DNA from: CAZQHK01 sp964593455
GTDB lineage: Bacteria > Muiribacteriota > CAYSPT01
Assembly (NCBI GenBank): GCA_964593455.1
Contig: CAZQHK010000074.1
Coordinates: 1-6,962, forward strand
Reading direction: 5' to 3'
Length of the DNA: 6,962 nt
The translations under genes were made by a program, and so were the position numbers. Below, one piece after another: positions 6,737-6,962 of the stretch. Below the pieces are notes generated by a model that saw only the letters and a program-made list of their open reading frames with translations, did no database searches and was not told the origin of the DNA. Positions within the stretch are counted from its first letter, which is position 1. Every line of letters starts with the position of its first letter.

Positions 6737-6766
6737 TATCTAATCGGAAATAGAGATTCATGTCAA
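6737..6766 (-). promoter_or_regulatory. Candidate sigma-70-type promoter for the - strand glycan operon
   Basis: On the - strand a perfect TTGACA -35 (6761-6766) is followed after 18 bases by TAGATA (6737-6742), a weak -10. Predicted start is near 6730, leaving a leader of about 85 bases before the GT2 ATG. A better -10-like box, TAAAAT (6706-6711), occurs further downstream but has no good -35. An imperfect dyad (AATATCTA 6735-6742 / TAGAGATT 6751-6758, 7 of 8 pairs) overlaps the -10 and spacer and could be an operator. Confidence 0.4.
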
Positions 6767-6792
6767 ACATCGCAGCGTATGTAGTCTGAAGT

Positions 6793-6822
6793 TTGATACA
6801 ATAGAGCACACGGAAATATATA
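6793..6822 (+). promoter_or_regulatory. Candidate sigma-70-type promoter for the right-edge + strand gene
   Basis: TTGATA (6793-6798, 5 of 6 to TTGACA) is followed after 18 bases by TATATA (6817-6822, 4 of 6). Predicted start is near 6829, giving a leader of about 30 bases to ATG 6860. It faces away from the - strand promoter, with 26 bases between the two -35 boxes. AT-rich sequence raises the chance of a random match. Confidence 0.4.
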
Positions 6823-6859
6823 CATTGCCTTGAGAAATCATAGAAATTGTGGAATTACC

Positions 6860-6962
6860 ATGAAGTATTCACTGTTAAAAGACATCATTGTGTGGGATGT
6901 TAAAAACTGGTCGGTTGCCCTGAATTACTGGGAAAAAGCAACAACTATAGACCTCAGATCCT
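6860..6962 (+). CDS. Probable class I SAM-dependent methyltransferase, N-terminal fragment (runs off window)
   Basis: ATG 6860 opens a frame with no stop to the window end (34 full codons): it begins MKYSLLKDIIVWDVKNWS and continues ALNYWEKATT. The W-D-V-x-N-W-S-x-A-L-x-Y-W pattern resembles the lead-in of small class I methyltransferases found in polysaccharide and lipid gene clusters, where it precedes the SAM-binding glycine motif. That motif is beyond the edge, so the family is inferred from the lead-in only. GTGGA just upstream (6849-6853) is a weak ribosome-binding site at about 6 bases. A promoter-like pair lies at 6793-6822. It is transcribed divergently from the glycosyltransferase operon and may decorate or cap the same glycan (inference). 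Confidence 0.55.
   Translation, partial: MKYSLLKDIIVWDVKNWSVALNYWEKATTIDLRS

Noticed and set aside
6760..6789. Nine-codon + strand micro-ORF (MSNIAAYVV) in the divergent region
   Set aside because: It overlaps the predicted - strand -35 box, lies upstream of the predicted + strand transcription start, and has no clear Shine-Dalgarno.

Overview
The window looks like part of a bacterial surface-polysaccharide (O-antigen, capsule or exopolysaccharide) locus. Shine-Dalgarno motifs, sigma-70-like promoter boxes and tightly packed genes point to a bacterium with roughly balanced base composition. The phylum cannot be fixed from this sequence. The cobalamin-type radical SAM enzyme fits an anaerobe or microaerophile, but that is inference.

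Layout. On the + strand, the C-terminal end of an SGNH-hydrolase-like protein (open at the left edge, stop at 350-352) is followed after 5 bases by a complete Wzx/MATE-type polysaccharide flippase (358-1656). The flippase stop codon directly touches the stop codon of the oppositely oriented cluster at 1656/1657. On the - strand, read from right to left, four genes form a likely operon: a membrane GT2 glycosyltransferase (5491-6645), a GT4 glycosyltransferase (4330-5442), a B12-binding-domain radical SAM protein (2882-4294), and a second GT4 glycosyltransferase (1657-2889, GTG start). Gaps are 48 and 35 bases, then an 8-base overlap. At the right edge a 214-base AT-rich divergent intergenic region holds candidate back-to-back promoters. 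A new + strand gene then begins at 6860 and runs off the window; its 34 visible codons resemble the start of a class I methyltransferase.

Likely cooperation (inference). The GT2 and the two GT4 enzymes would add sugars to a lipid-linked glycan on the cytoplasmic face. The radical SAM enzyme would modify a sugar or lipid intermediate. The flippase would export the lipid-linked unit. The SGNH-like protein could add or remove an O-acyl group, and the edge methyltransferase could cap or decorate the glycan. No polymerase, ligase or initiating phosphoglycosyltransferase is visible, so the locus extends beyond the window on at least one side.

The most notable points are the radical SAM enzyme inside a glycan operon, a perfect extended -10 box placed so close to a GT4 start codon that a leaderless transcript is possible, substituted active-site residues in all three glycosyltransferases, and the zero-spacer convergent gene junction. 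No RNA genes, CRISPR arrays, insertion sequences or convincing intrinsic terminators were seen.
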